A DNA stretch of 64,000 bases from Luteolibacter rhizosphaerae (GCF_025950095.1 NZ_JAPDDR010000004.1:1-64000); one strand, 5' to 3'; counted from the first letter of the stretch, positions 52,137-60,755 are shown. The notes: generated from the letters alone by a model not told the origin. Numbers and translations are program-made.

Positions 52137-53318
52137 TCACGGCGGGCTCAGCGTCATCCAGTCGATCGGCTCCGCGATTACCGCTGCCCCACCCTCTGAT
52201 TCCCCTGCCGGAATGAAGCTCCCTGCCCCGCCCGAAACCGGGCTGGAATCCACCTTCAGGCGCATGAAACGCCGCCCACCGCCGGAGTTCAGCCGCACCG
52301 AGAGCGTGCTGGCATTATTCGTCACCACCGTGCTCCCGCTGTTTGCCGCGCCTGCCGCCAGCCAAGTCGTCAGGTTGCTGCCGGTTTGGATCTGATAGAC
52401 CAGTCCGTCCGCCACTGCCTGCGCGTTCTTCGTCAGGGTCCAGGTCAGCCCGTTCGCCGCTGCCGCCGGAGCTGGCAGTACGCTCGGCGCATTCGGATTC
52501 AGCCCCAGCATGAATTCGATCACGTTGTCGATCCCGTCCACGTCGTCGTCTCCATCCGGCCCGTTGTCGATGCCGTTGGTCGTGGCCCACTGCTCGTAGT
52601 TCGTGGCAGCCGGCAGCGTCTGTAGGAAGTCGTAGCCATCGGTGCCGTTGTCGTTCGTAAAAACCGTGGTGCGCTGCGCCGTGGTCAGTTGGGAGGTCGT
52701 TCCCCCGGAACTCATCAGGTTCGGCTGGCCGTTCTGCTGCGTGTGGTCCAAACCGAGATTATGGCCGATCTCATGCGCGATCACGCGGGCAATCACATCC
52801 CGCCCGCCCTCGAATGCCGCCAGATTGGCGCCCACGTGCATGGTAATGCCGTTACCATCAATGTAGGCCAGACCGTTCGCGGTGTTGTCGCTCGTCTGCT
52901 GGAAGCCCGGAACGATCTCGATGAAGAACATGTTGATCACCAACGCGTTCGAACTCTTCGGCGGGGCCCCGGCGCCGCTGTTGATCGTCCCGAGATGGGC
53001 GGTCGGACGAGGGCTCGAGCTGTAGTTGTTTGCCGGATCGCTGAAAGCGAAGTTGTTCACATACTGCGTGAAGGGTAGCCAATCGATCCGCACCCCCGCC
53101 TGCGCCCAGATCCGGTTGATCTGCTCCTTGATGTAGGTGGACTGTGCCGTATCACCCAGAATCGTCGCCGCTGTCCCGTCGGTTTTGAAAACTTGGATCG
53201 GCTGGATCTGCACCCTGCGCGTGATCGTCATCGGGGCGTTCACGATCACCTCTGCAGCGGCAGAGTGAACGAGACCCGCCGCGACCAAGCAGCGGGCGAT
53301 CAAAAGCGGGAAGGGCAT
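52137..53318 (-). CDS. Secreted metzincin-type zinc metalloprotease
   Basis: 393 residues from ATG 53318, which begins a signal peptide (MPFPLLIARCLVAAGLVHSAAA). The zinc motif is HEIGHNLGLDH (HExxHxxGxxH), followed by a possible Met-turn segment (PNLMSS). The C-terminal part has an acidic calcium-type run (GPDGDDDVDGIDNVIEFMLGLNP) and a surface-type beta domain, a layout frequent in verrucomicrobial exported proteins. The 5' side of the gene faces the larger DnaA-box-like cluster. The peptide substrate is unknown. Confidence 0.82.
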   Translation of the reverse strand: MPFPLLIARCLVAAGLVHSAAAEVIVNAPMTITRRVQIQPIQVFKTDGTAATILGDTAQSTYIKEQINRIWAQAGVRIDWLPFTQYVNNFAFSDPANNYSSSPRPTAHLGTINSGAGAPPKSSNALVINMFFIEIVPGFQQTSDNTANGLAYIDGNGITMHVGANLAAFEGGRDVIARVIAHEIGHNLGLDHTQQNGQPNLMSSGGTTSQLTTAQRTTVFTNDNGTDGYDFLQTLPAATNYEQWATTNGIDNGPDGDDDVDGIDNVIEFMLGLNPNAPSVLPAPAAAANGLTWTLTKNAQAVADGLVYQIQTGSNLTTWLAAGAANSGSTVVTNNASTLSVRLNSGGGRRFMRLKVDSSPVSGGAGSFIPAGESEGGAAVIAEPIDWMTLSPP

Positions 53319-53398
53319 CTTAGAATTCAAGGCCCCGCTACTATTCGGATTTCGGCAATCTTCAAGCCCACAGACCCCGGTCCGGAATTGTGCGTAGC

Positions 53399-53490
53399 TT
53401 GTGAACAACTCCCCGCGAATCCCTGTGAACAATCATGCGATAAGCTGTGAACAAGTCGCTTGTGAACAACGGTCAACAACTTGTGAACAA
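53399..53490 (+). repeat. Five direct repeats TGTGAACAA (DnaA-box-like / iteron-like)
   Basis: Identical 9-mers at 53400-53408, 53424-53432, 53446-53454, 53461-53469 and 53482-53490, all in one orientation, with starts 24, 22, 15 and 21 bp apart. The reverse complement TTGTTCACA differs by one base from TTGTCCACA, the DnaA box of several high-GC bacteria. A partial copy (GTCAACAAC) lies at 53472-53480. The 260-base gap 53319-53578 holds no gene apart from this array. Nearby DNA shows no obvious AT-rich unwinding element. Confidence 0.8.
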
Positions 53491-53578
53491 GCTCTCGGCT
53501 GGCTGGACCTCAAGCGGCACCGGTTAAAAACCCGGAAGGAGTGGACAAGCCCCCGCGTCACGGGCACAAGCCGCCCCT

Positions 53579-53875
53579 GTGAAGAAGACCTTTCCCTTGG
53601 TGCAACCGGATCGTCCCGTCGAGCGGCAGCTCGATGCGATCAAACACGAGCTCCGGAAGTATTTGAAACGGGAGCGCCGCAAGCCCTTGCCCGAAGGCGT
53701 GGACTTCTGGGACTTCGATTGTCAGGTGGGGAAGGGGGACTCCGCCCCCGAACCGAAGCACTCCGGCGATCTTGAGAAGGCCATTGAGGAAGCTGCCAAG
53801 GAAGGTGCCCTCTCGGTCTTCGTCGCCATCCAGTCCAAGCCGGGCAAGCGTACGAAGAAAGAAAAGGAAGCCTGA
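53579..53875 (+). CDS. DUF6172-type small protein
   Basis: 98 residues with a GTG start at 53579. The sequence MKKTFPLVQPDRPVERQLDAIKHELRKYLKRERRK, then LPEGVDFWDFDCQVG, is the pattern I recall for DUF6172, a short basic protein family of unknown role. The C-terminus is Lys-rich. It lies directly after the TGTGAACAA array. Its stop TGA and the stop of the opposing protease gene form the palindrome TGATCA with no base between the two genes. Confidence 0.72.
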   Translation: MKKTFPLVQPDRPVERQLDAIKHELRKYLKRERRKPLPEGVDFWDFDCQVGKGDSAPEPKHSGDLEKAIEEAAKEGALSVFVAIQSKPGKRTKKEKEA

Positions 53876-56017
53876 TCAGATCTCCCGCTGCGTCGCCTCG
53901 ACCAAGTCGCCCAGCACTGCCATTGCCTCGCGTTTCCACGGGTCCAGCCCGCTCGGCCAAGCCGGGCCCGGTCGCTTCTCACGCGCAGCGATCGCACCCA
54001 CCTGGAGTCCGGCCCCGCTCTTCAGATCCGCCAGAGTGAGCCGATGGATCGCGAGCTTCGCGCCGTCTTCCTCCGCCATGCGCCCGAAGCGCCCCCGCCG
54101 CTCCTCCTCCCGCTGCCGGGCCGTGGCGCTCTCCTGCGCCATCTCCTTCCGCCGCTCGTCCAGATTCATGCTCACTTGGTTCGCCGCCAGCCGCTGCTTC
54201 ATCCGGGCGGCATCCTCCCGCAGGTAGGCGAAGTCCTGATCCGCGGCCACCCGTGCGGCGCTCTTCCCGGTGATCTCCGGCAGGAATAGTCCCGCCCGCT
54301 CCAGCGGCCGGAAGCCATGCGCCGGCGCGATCCGGTCCTGCCCCAGCGCATGGTCCAGATCGCCCTCGCCCATCTCATGGCCATCGGCCAAGCCGGGCAG
54401 CACGATGTCCGGAATCACCCCGCGATTTTGCGTCGAAAGCCCGGAAGGCCGGTAGAACTTCTGCACCGTCAGCCGCAGCGCCCCGGCCCCCTTGCGCGGC
54501 GAAAAGAAGGGCAGGCTCTCCCCGAGATCCTTGATCGTCTGCACCGTGCCCTTCCCGAAGGTCGCGGCCTTCCCCACGATCACCGCCCGGTTGTCGTCCT
54601 GCAGCGCCCCGGCGAAGATCTCGCTGGCGGAGGCGCTGCCGCGATCGGTCAGCACCACCAGCGGTCCATCGAAGAGCGGCTCAGGGAAAGTCGAATCCAG
54701 GATGATCGTCTTGCCGAAGCCGTCCTTCACCTGGGTCACCGGCGCCTTGCCGGTGAACAAGCCCGTCATCCGCTGTGCCTCGGCCAAGGAGCCGCCGCCA
54801 TTGCCACGCAGGTCAATCAGCAGGCCATCGATTCTTTCCTGCTTCAGCCGCAGGATCAGCTCTTCCACATCGCGCGAGCAGGAGGTCTGCTCCTTCTCGA
54901 AGTCGCGGTAGAAGCCGGGCAGCAGGATGTAGCCCAGCCTGCGCTCGCCTCCCGCATCCTTCACGCGGATGAGTTGCGCGCTGGCCAAGCTCTCTTCCAC
55001 CGGAACCTGTCCGCGCAGCAGAGACACCTCCGTCATGCCCCCGCCATCCGCGCCAGCCACCTTCAGGCTCACCGGCGTGCCCGCCTTCCCGCGGATCAGC
55101 TCGGACACCCGGGCACTGCTCATGAAGAGGATCTCCACCGGCTCGCGTGGCCCCTCGGAGTCCGGATCGATCTCCATCACCCGGTCGCCCGCATGCAGCC
55201 CGCCAAGGAGATCCGCCGGACCTTTCGGGAAAATTCCGCGGATCACCGTGGGGCCGCCGGGGTCCGCTTGGATCGAGACGCCGATCCCATTGAGCTCGTT
55301 GCGCATCTCCTCGTTGAAGAGCTCCATATCCCGTTCACTCATGTACTGCGTGTGCGGATCGAAGGACCGGGCGATCGCACGCAGGAATCCGGCCGCCATC
55401 TTGTCCGGACTGCTATCCGCCACCACGTCCGCCCGGAGCCGCCGATAGCGCGCGGCAAGCTTGGCTTCAGGGCTATCCGTTTCGCTTTGGGCGGCGGGCT
55501 GCTCGCGCCGCAGGATCTCCGCCAGCAGCGATTCCTTCACCTCCTGTTGCCAGATCGTCATGGCCTCCGCCTCATCCTTCGGCCATGCCGCATCTTTCCG
55601 GCTCGCGGGGATGATCTCCTGCAAGCTGAAGTCGAAGTCAGGCTCGGCCAGCAAACGCTCGGCTTCGGCGATGCGTGCATCCACCCTCGCGACGAAGGTT
55701 CGCGAGATCTCCTCCGCAGCACGCATGCAGTCGCCTTTCATCAATAGATCATCCAGCGTGTCGCCATAGTCGCGCTCGAAGCGGCCGATGTCTTCGCGCG
55801 TGAAGTAGACCTTACCGGGATCGAGCGACTTCAGATAGCTATCAAGGAAACGCGGGCTCAGCTTCGAGAAGGGCAGGCGCGAGAAGTGCCCGTTCTGCAG
55901 CGCGATTGCCATCCACTTGCCCACCTCGTCGGGATCCGCCTGATCCGTGGGAGCAGCAGCGGAAGGACATGCGAGTGCGACGCAGAACAGGGCGAGGATA
56001 CGGGTGCGTGGAGTCAT
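53876..56017 (-). CDS. prc: C-terminal processing (tail-specific) protease, S41 family
   Basis: 713 residues from ATG 56017; a TTG at 56038 is the alternative. The signal peptide is TRILALFCVALACPSAAA. A helical N-terminal domain precedes a PDZ domain (NGIGVSIQADPGGPTVIRGIFPKGPADLLGGLHAGD). The catalytic core has TDRGSASASE (first Ser at 461) and the Lys in ATFGKGTVQ. The extended C-terminal domain fits Prc/Tsp rather than short CtpA enzymes. It degrades periplasmic proteins and may trim penicillin-binding proteins or lipoproteins. The gene is monocistronic by position. Confidence 0.9.
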   Translation of the reverse strand: MTPRTRILALFCVALACPSAAAPTDQADPDEVGKWMAIALQNGHFSRLPFSKLSPRFLDSYLKSLDPGKVYFTREDIGRFERDYGDTLDDLLMKGDCMRAAEEISRTFVARVDARIAEAERLLAEPDFDFSLQEIIPASRKDAAWPKDEAEAMTIWQQEVKESLLAEILRREQPAAQSETDSPEAKLAARYRRLRADVVADSSPDKMAAGFLRAIARSFDPHTQYMSERDMELFNEEMRNELNGIGVSIQADPGGPTVIRGIFPKGPADLLGGLHAGDRVMEIDPDSEGPREPVEILFMSSARVSELIRGKAGTPVSLKVAGADGGGMTEVSLLRGQVPVEESLASAQLIRVKDAGGERRLGYILLPGFYRDFEKEQTSCSRDVEELILRLKQERIDGLLIDLRGNGGGSLAEAQRMTGLFTGKAPVTQVKDGFGKTIILDSTFPEPLFDGPLVVLTDRGSASASEIFAGALQDDNRAVIVGKAATFGKGTVQTIKDLGESLPFFSPRKGAGALRLTVQKFYRPSGLSTQNRGVIPDIVLPGLADGHEMGEGDLDHALGQDRIAPAHGFRPLERAGLFLPEITGKSAARVAADQDFAYLREDAARMKQRLAANQVSMNLDERRKEMAQESATARQREEERRGRFGRMAEEDGAKLAIHRLTLADLKSGAGLQVGAIAAREKRPGPAWPSGLDPWKREAMAVLGDLVEATQREI

Positions 56018-56126
56018 ACCTTTGGTTCGGATCGACAAGGCTCAAGCAAGCGGGTTCCCGGACACGGAACCGCGGATCTAACAGAAAAGACGCTGCCGCT
56101 CTCCTTGCGGGAGCAGACCGGTGGGA

Positions 56127-57116
56127 TTAGACGAGCAAGCTCGCAGGGTCCGGCTCGGCGAGCCGGAGTGCTACTTCCAGTTGCGGGGCCGGATACCACA
56201 TCTCGATATCCTCGGCAGGAGAGGGCTCGAAGCCCTTCAGCGGAAGCGTGGAACTGCTCGCCGTCTCACGCTCCGGCTCAGCCGCTTGCTCCGGCGGGGC
56301 GGGCAGCATTTGCAGCGTGCTTGCCTCCGCCGCGGTCGGAGAATTTTGCAGGCCCGTCAGCCCGATCAGCATGCAGGCCACCAGTGCCATCGCCGGAGCC
56401 GGACTTGCCAACCGTAGCGTGAAAAAGGAACGGAGCGCCACCAGCCACGGTCCGGGCGGCGGCACGCTCACCTGGGATACGTGCGCCAGCACTCCAAGCG
56501 GGAGAGGGGAGCTCGCACGGGCAGGCAAGCAGAGTGCGAGCAGCGCGGCGGAGGTCGTGATGCCGCGCCGCTCCAGCAGCACGCGCATCTTGTTCATCGC
56601 CCGCTTCAGGCGCATGCGCACCGCGTCCTCCGTCATCCCCAGGGTCCGGGCCATGCTGCCGTGGGAGCAATCGCTGAAGAAACGGGAGAGGATCAGCTCG
56701 CGGTCGCGCGCGGGCAGTTGCGCGATCACTTCATCGATCAGCGGCGAAATCTTGACCCAGAGACTATCCGCATCAGGCGCGTCGGTCGGTGCCTCCGCCA
56801 GCGTCGCCGCCACGGATTCCCGCCGTCGCCGCCGTTCCTCCGCTCGGACCAGGTCGATCGCCGCGGAGCGTGTGATCCGGTGTAGCCAGATCTGGAGGGA
56901 GACCCCGGGGGTACGCTGCAACGAGGCGAGCTTGATCAGCACCGTCTGCGAAACCTCCTGCGCCAGATCCGCAGCCCGCGTGATCCGAAGCGCCGCTGCA
57001 TAGACCAGACCCAGATGAGCACCCGCCAGCTCGGCGAAGGCTCGCTGATCACGGGTCGCTAGGAACAGCTCCAGCAGTTCGGCGTGCTCCCCGGTGCTCC
57101 TCGGCATCATCTTCAT
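56127..57116 (-). CDS. ECF-type sigma factor with C-terminal membrane segment
   Basis: 329 residues from ATG 57116 (GAGAAG upstream); GTG 57131 is an alternative. Sigma region 2 (HLGLVYAAALRITRAADLAQEVSQTVLIKL) and region 4 (LPARDRELILSRFFSDCSHGSMARTLGMTEDAVRMRLKRAM) occupy the first ~180 residues. The remaining ~150 contain a hydrophobic stretch (APAMALVACMLIGLTGL) and an acidic tail, so this sigma factor may be tethered to the membrane by its own C-terminus. No anti-sigma gene adjoins. This matches a verrucomicrobial sigma type with fused regulatory tails. Confidence 0.82.
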   Translation of the reverse strand: MKMMPRSTGEHAELLELFLATRDQRAFAELAGAHLGLVYAAALRITRAADLAQEVSQTVLIKLASLQRTPGVSLQIWLHRITRSAAIDLVRAEERRRRRESVAATLAEAPTDAPDADSLWVKISPLIDEVIAQLPARDRELILSRFFSDCSHGSMARTLGMTEDAVRMRLKRAMNKMRVLLERRGITTSAALLALCLPARASSPLPLGVLAHVSQVSVPPPGPWLVALRSFFTLRLASPAPAMALVACMLIGLTGLQNSPTAAEASTLQMLPAPPEQAAEPERETASSSTLPLKGFEPSPAEDIEMWYPAPQLEVALRLAEPDPASLLV

Positions 57117-57186
57117 GGTCTTCTCAACCACTATTCGTCACCCGCCGCACAAACCGAACAAATATTTTCACCCCGAGCCCGGGAGC

Positions 57187-57198
57187 CCTGAGCTCAGG
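57187..57198. repeat. 12-bp perfect palindrome CCTGAGCTCAGG
   Basis: It sits in the 91-base gap between the FG-GAP gene stop and the sigma factor start, preceded by CCCGGGAGC, which also occurs beside the hairpin at 58540-58553. Both look like members of a dispersed hairpin family at gene ends. No T-run is present. Confidence 0.5.
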
Positions 57199-57207
57199 CC
57201 GCCGGCC

Positions 57208-58392
57208 TCACCGCCGGATCACATGCACGCCCTTCTTGCTCCCCGCTACGAATTCCAGCATCCCGTCGCCATCCAGGTCGTCCGCCAGCACCTGGCAGCC
57301 CACGCCTGAATCGCTATCGAGCACCTGAGGTTCCCACTTCACACCGGATCCGTCCTTGCGATTGAAGAAGACCACGGCAAGCGCCGGATCCTTCGCGCCC
57401 GGGTCGTTCGCCATGTGGGCCCAGAAGCGCTTGCCGGTGATGAAGTCCATCCGGCCGTCCTTGTCGAAGTCTCCCATGTCGAGCGCGTGGAGTTGGCTGA
57501 ACTGAAGGCCGTTGGGGCCGGTCTTCGCCGGATCGGTCGGCAAGATCTCGTGGCGGATGAAAGTCACCTTGCCGCTCACCTTCTTGTTCTCGAACCATGC
57601 CAGCCCGTAACCGTGGCCATCGATGCTCGTGACCATGTCATTGTCGCGATCGCCATCGAAGTCGTACACGAGCATCTGCGCCCCACCCGGTCCGGCGAAT
57701 TCTTCCTTGTGCCAGACCCACTCCTCGCCCGCCTTCGCCGGTTGCTCATACCAGCCCTGCTTCTCCACGATGTCCGGCTTGCCGTCGCCGCTCAGATCAC
57801 CTGCGCCGAGTCCATGGACATACGGGGAATCGCTGCGCTTCTCCTTCGAGACCGCCACGAAGGTCCATGGCTTCGTCGGGTTCGACCAATCGACCTTGCC
57901 GTAGCCGAACTTGCCATCCTCCATGCAGACGATCTCGTTCTTCCCGTCGCCATCCAGGTCCACCCAGATCGGGCTCTCCGTCGCTGCCTGCGCCATCACC
58001 CGGTGCGCGGCCCACTCGCCGTCCGCCTTGCCCGGGTTCACGTAGAGATCGATCCCGCGGCCGGGATGGCGGGCCATCAGAATGTCATTTTTGCCGTCGC
58101 CCGTGATGTCGCCCGCCCAAGCTAGGAAGGAGTCTTCCATGTAGGCCTCGATGGTCGTTGCGGCCCCCGGGCGGTACTGCTTGCGCTCCGTGAAATCCGG
58201 GCCTTTGAACCAGAAGGCTCCTGCCACGAGGTCCTTCTTCCCGTCGCCATCGATGTCCGCCGCGGCGATCCCTTCGCTCAGGAATTCAGGCGTCACCACC
58301 TGCTTCGCCCATGGCTTGCCGGTCGGCGTCTTCGCAAGCGTGAAGGTGGCGGCTAACAGACCGGCCGGCAGCAGGATGGCATGGGGTTTCAT
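57208..58392 (-). CDS. Secreted FG-GAP/VCBS-repeat protein
   Basis: 394 residues from ATG 58392, which starts a signal peptide (MKPHAILLPAGLLAATFTLA). Seven calcium-binding loops of the DxDGDGxxD type are visible (DIDGDGKKDL, DITGDGKNDI, DLDGDGKNEI, DLSGDGKPDI, DFDGDRDNDM, DFDKDGRMDF, DLDGDGMLEF). This fits a seven-bladed beta-propeller as in integrin-alpha-like FG-GAP proteins. Such proteins are common in PVC bacteria and probably bind carbohydrates or proteins; no enzyme motif is visible. Confidence 0.88.
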   Translation of the reverse strand: MKPHAILLPAGLLAATFTLAKTPTGKPWAKQVVTPEFLSEGIAAADIDGDGKKDLVAGAFWFKGPDFTERKQYRPGAATTIEAYMEDSFLAWAGDITGDGKNDILMARHPGRGIDLYVNPGKADGEWAAHRVMAQAATESPIWVDLDGDGKNEIVCMEDGKFGYGKVDWSNPTKPWTFVAVSKEKRSDSPYVHGLGAGDLSGDGKPDIVEKQGWYEQPAKAGEEWVWHKEEFAGPGGAQMLVYDFDGDRDNDMVTSIDGHGYGLAWFENKKVSGKVTFIRHEILPTDPAKTGPNGLQFSQLHALDMGDFDKDGRMDFITGKRFWAHMANDPGAKDPALAVVFFNRKDGSGVKWEPQVLDSDSGVGCQVLADDLDGDGMLEFVAGSKKGVHVIRR

Positions 58393-58475
58393 GGAAGCGG
58401 AGAAAACGGCAAGAGGTGAAGCAACCTTTCTCAAGGAAAGCGGATGTGAGGATCTAAGTCTCCCTACTCCGGCAG

Positions 58476-58532
58476 GGGGAGCGTTTTCCCAGCGGCCCGC
58501 AGCTTTGGCACAAATTGGGAATCACGCTCCCC
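58476..58532. repeat. Long bulged stem-loop upstream of the FG-GAP gene
   Basis: GGGGAGCGT (58476-58484) pairs with ACGCTCCCC (58524-58532). Inside, TTCCCA (58486-58491) pairs with TGGGAA (58516-58521), giving about 15 paired bases with a small bulge and a 24-base loop. It lies within the 153-base gap (58393-58545), between the end of the membrane-protein gene and the FG-GAP start, on the transcript of the latter. It could be an attenuator or terminator; no U-run is evident. Confidence 0.6.
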
Positions 58533-58539
58533 GGGAGCC

Positions 58540-58553
58540 CGGACCTTAGTCCG
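58540..58553. repeat. REP-like hairpin CGGAC-CTTA-GTCCG overlapping a stop codon
   Basis: A perfect 5-bp stem with a 4-base loop whose loop contains the stop codon of the gene at 58546. The loop and stem resemble the units at 37759-37845 (GAC-cttact-GTC and GGAC-agttag-GTCC), so a shared family is suspected. Confidence 0.5.
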
Positions 58554-59100
58554 CCCGAACAATCGCCGTTGCCCTCTCTCCACCCGCCATGTCAGCCGCC
58601 GCCAGCTCCGCCCGGGCGATCTCCTCGTCCATCTCCCGTAGCCACTCCCGGTTCAGCTTCGTCCAATGGTTCCCGCAACGGAGCCAAACGAAGAAGAAAC
58701 CGAAGTGCAGAACCAGACAGACCACGGCCCCGGTCCAGTCATTCCCCGCGATCTCTCCGACAAGTCTGAAGAAGAAGCCGCATGAGAAGATGGCACTGAA
58801 CTGGATCGACAGATTCCACAGTAACCGTTCCGCCAAGCGTCTTCCACCGAGTCGCTCCCGTGGATCGTTCGCGAGGATCCGGTTCCCGATCACCATGAGG
58901 TAGGCGACGGTGACCGCGATGATCCCCGCTGCCGCCCCTGCCATCATAAACCAGAGGCGGCGCGAAGAGTGCTCGTACGAAAGAGAGGAAATCGTTACGA
59001 CCGTCACGAGAGCACCGTAGATCCAGAGAATCGCGCCGGGGAACCCGATGCACAGAATCGAGAATGCGCGGAGCAATCGCGGCAGGGGAGTCGTGTTCAC
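58546..59100 (-). CDS. Membrane protein of unknown function (second of pair)
   Basis: 184 residues with four likely helices: about 12-34 (FSILCIGFPGAILWIYGALVTVV), 48-71 (LWFMMAGAAAGIIAVTVAYLMVIG), 96-116 (IQFSAIFSCGFFFRLV) and 124-142 (AVVCLVLHFGFFFVWL). The C-terminus is an acidic amphipathic helix. No family is recognised. The start overlaps the stop of the upstream membrane-protein gene by four bases, so the pair is translationally coupled and may form a complex. Confidence 0.65.
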   Translation of the reverse strand: MNTTPLPRLLRAFSILCIGFPGAILWIYGALVTVVTISSLSYEHSSRRLWFMMAGAAAGIIAVTVAYLMVIGNRILANDPRERLGGRRLAERLLWNLSIQFSAIFSCGFFFRLVGEIAGNDWTGAVVCLVLHFGFFFVWLRCGNHWTKLNREWLREMDEEIARAELAAADMAGGERATAIVRAD

Positions 59101-59642
59101 AGGGTATCCTCCAAGGGCGGCGGTATCTCACGGTAGTCGCCGTTCCACGCCGCCCGCCATTCCTTGATCCGGCGGCTGTTCGTGAACGCGAATACAATCG
59201 TTGAGATGCAGATGATCGGGCCGAAGACCGCGAGGAGAGGCCGGGCCGAATCGCTGAATAGTCCGCCGAGAACCATGCTAACCCCGATAGTTCCCCCGGT
59301 CTGTACCAGCACCTCGACCATGATCCCCTGTATCAAGGTTCCCAATGGGACCGCCTCGCGATACTTGGCTAGCACATACTCGACGGCGACCGTGAGGAGA
59401 TAGGCCAACACGCTTGTAAACAGGCAGAGGAAGAATGCCAGCGGCCCGGGAAGGCTAAAGAAGGTAGGTGTGCCGACGAGCCATGAGGTCCCGATAACGC
59501 AGGCGACGAGCAGGGCCAACAGCCTCATGATACCCGCCGGTATGCCGACGAACGCCACGATCATGGCAGTCGCACAGAGAGGGATAGAACTCATCGTTTG
59601 TATCCATAGGATCCTCACCTCCACCCCGCGAGACGATTCCAT
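59097..59642 (-). CDS. Membrane protein of unknown function (first of pair)
   Basis: 181 residues from ATG 59642, with GAAGGG immediately before it; ATG 59594 gives a shorter version beginning at the first helix. Four to five helices are visible (CATAMIVAFVGIPAGIMRLLALLVACVIG, LAFFLCLFTSVLAYLLTVAV, VEVLVQTGGTIGVSMVLGGLF, LLAVFGPIICISTIVFAF), followed by a short basic/acidic tail. No family is recognised. It is coupled by ATGA overlap to the next membrane-protein gene. Confidence 0.65.
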   Translation of the reverse strand: MESSRGVEVRILWIQTMSSIPLCATAMIVAFVGIPAGIMRLLALLVACVIGTSWLVGTPTFFSLPGPLAFFLCLFTSVLAYLLTVAVEYVLAKYREAVPLGTLIQGIMVEVLVQTGGTIGVSMVLGGLFSDSARPLLAVFGPIICISTIVFAFTNSRRIKEWRAAWNGDYREIPPPLEDTL

Positions 59643-59657
59643 CCCTTCACCGAAGTT

Positions 59658-60755
59658 TCACCGTTTCACATAACGGAAACCCGGGAGCGCCCGCACCAGC
59701 TTGCGCATCTCCAGCTTCATCAGCGTGGTCGCCACCACCGGAGCCGGTAGCCCGGTATTCTCGATCAGACGATCGACCCCCGCCTCACCCTCGCCTAGTG
59801 CCGCGAAGACGATGGCCTCGTCGCGAGGCAGATCTGGCATCGCCACCTTCGGCATCAGCGGCAGCTCGGGCTGGTCTCCCATTGCCAGTGGCAACTCCGA
59901 GAGATCTTCCAGGATATCCCCACCGCTGGTGATCAGCGTGGCTCCCTCGCGGATGAGCTGGTTGCAGCCCGCGGAACTCTCTTGGTCGATCGGCCCCGGC
60001 ACGGCATAGACCGGACGTCCGTAGTCTCCGGCAAGATTCGCGGTGATGAGAGAGCCGGACTTGCGCGCGCACTCCGTGACCACCAGCGCCTGCGACCAAG
60101 CTGCCACGATCCGGTTCCGCTGCGGGAAGGTCTGTTTGTCCGGCGTGGTGTGGAGCGGGAACTCCGAGACCACGGCTCCGTTCCCGCTCGCGATCTTCTC
60201 CGCCAGCGCCAGGTTCTCGGTGGGCCATACCTTCGCGAGCCCGGAGCCCAGTACCGCGATCGTCCTGCCCTTCGCTGCCAGCGCCGCTTCGTGCGCCACC
60301 GTATCCACCCCGCGCGCCAATCCGGACACGATGGTGAATCCCGCATGCGCGAGCTGGAAGGAGATCAGCTTGGTGGCATTCATCCCGTACATCGTGCAGC
60401 GCCGGGTGCCGACGATACCGATGGCGTGGCGATCCCGTGCATCCAGCTTACCCCAGACATACAAGAGCAGCGGCGAATCGTAGGCCTCGCGCAGCGCCTC
60501 GGGGAAGGCCTCGTCATCCGCTGTTAGAATCGAAAAGCCGCGCTGCTGCACTTCCGCCAGCTCCTTCGCCGGGTCCACGAAGTCCTGCCAGCGGCTGACG
60601 ATGCTGGCCTGTTCCTCGTTGATCCCATCAACCCTCAAGAGTGCATCCTTGCGCGCCGCCAGTACCGCCTCGGCATCGCCGAAATGATCCAGCAAGCGCC
60701 GGATCCGGATCGGTCCGATCTTCGGCAGCGAGTTAAGGGCGAGGAAGGAATGCAT
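59658..60755 (-). CDS. dprA: DNA processing protein DprA
   Basis: 365 residues. A helix-hairpin-helix-like N-terminus (SLPKIGPIRIRRLLDHFGDAEAVLAA) precedes the Rossmann-like core. The core has GIVGTRRCTMYGMNATKLISFQLAHAGFTIVSGLARGVDTVAH, GSGLAKVWPTENLALAEKI and ARKSGSLITANLAGDYGRPVYAVPGP. A winged-helix domain ends the protein (FAALGEGEAGVDRLIENTGLPAPVVATTLMKLEM). DprA binds incoming single-stranded DNA and loads RecA during natural transformation. Length is normal. Confidence 0.95.
   Translation of the reverse strand: MHSFLALNSLPKIGPIRIRRLLDHFGDAEAVLAARKDALLRVDGINEEQASIVSRWQDFVDPAKELAEVQQRGFSILTADDEAFPEALREAYDSPLLLYVWGKLDARDRHAIGIVGTRRCTMYGMNATKLISFQLAHAGFTIVSGLARGVDTVAHEAALAAKGRTIAVLGSGLAKVWPTENLALAEKIASGNGAVVSEFPLHTTPDKQTFPQRNRIVAAWSQALVVTECARKSGSLITANLAGDYGRPVYAVPGPIDQESSAGCNQLIREGATLITSGGDILEDLSELPLAMGDQPELPLMPKVAMPDLPRDEAIVFAALGEGEAGVDRLIENTGLPAPVVATTLMKLEMRKLVRALPGFRYVKR

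Noticed and set aside
52005-53578. Chromosome origin (oriC) between glnD and the DUF6172 gene
   Set aside because: No dnaA, gidA, parA or similar neighbour, no visible AT-rich unwinding region, and the sampled strand bias points to a terminus-like reversal. The repeats are reported, but oriC is not claimed.
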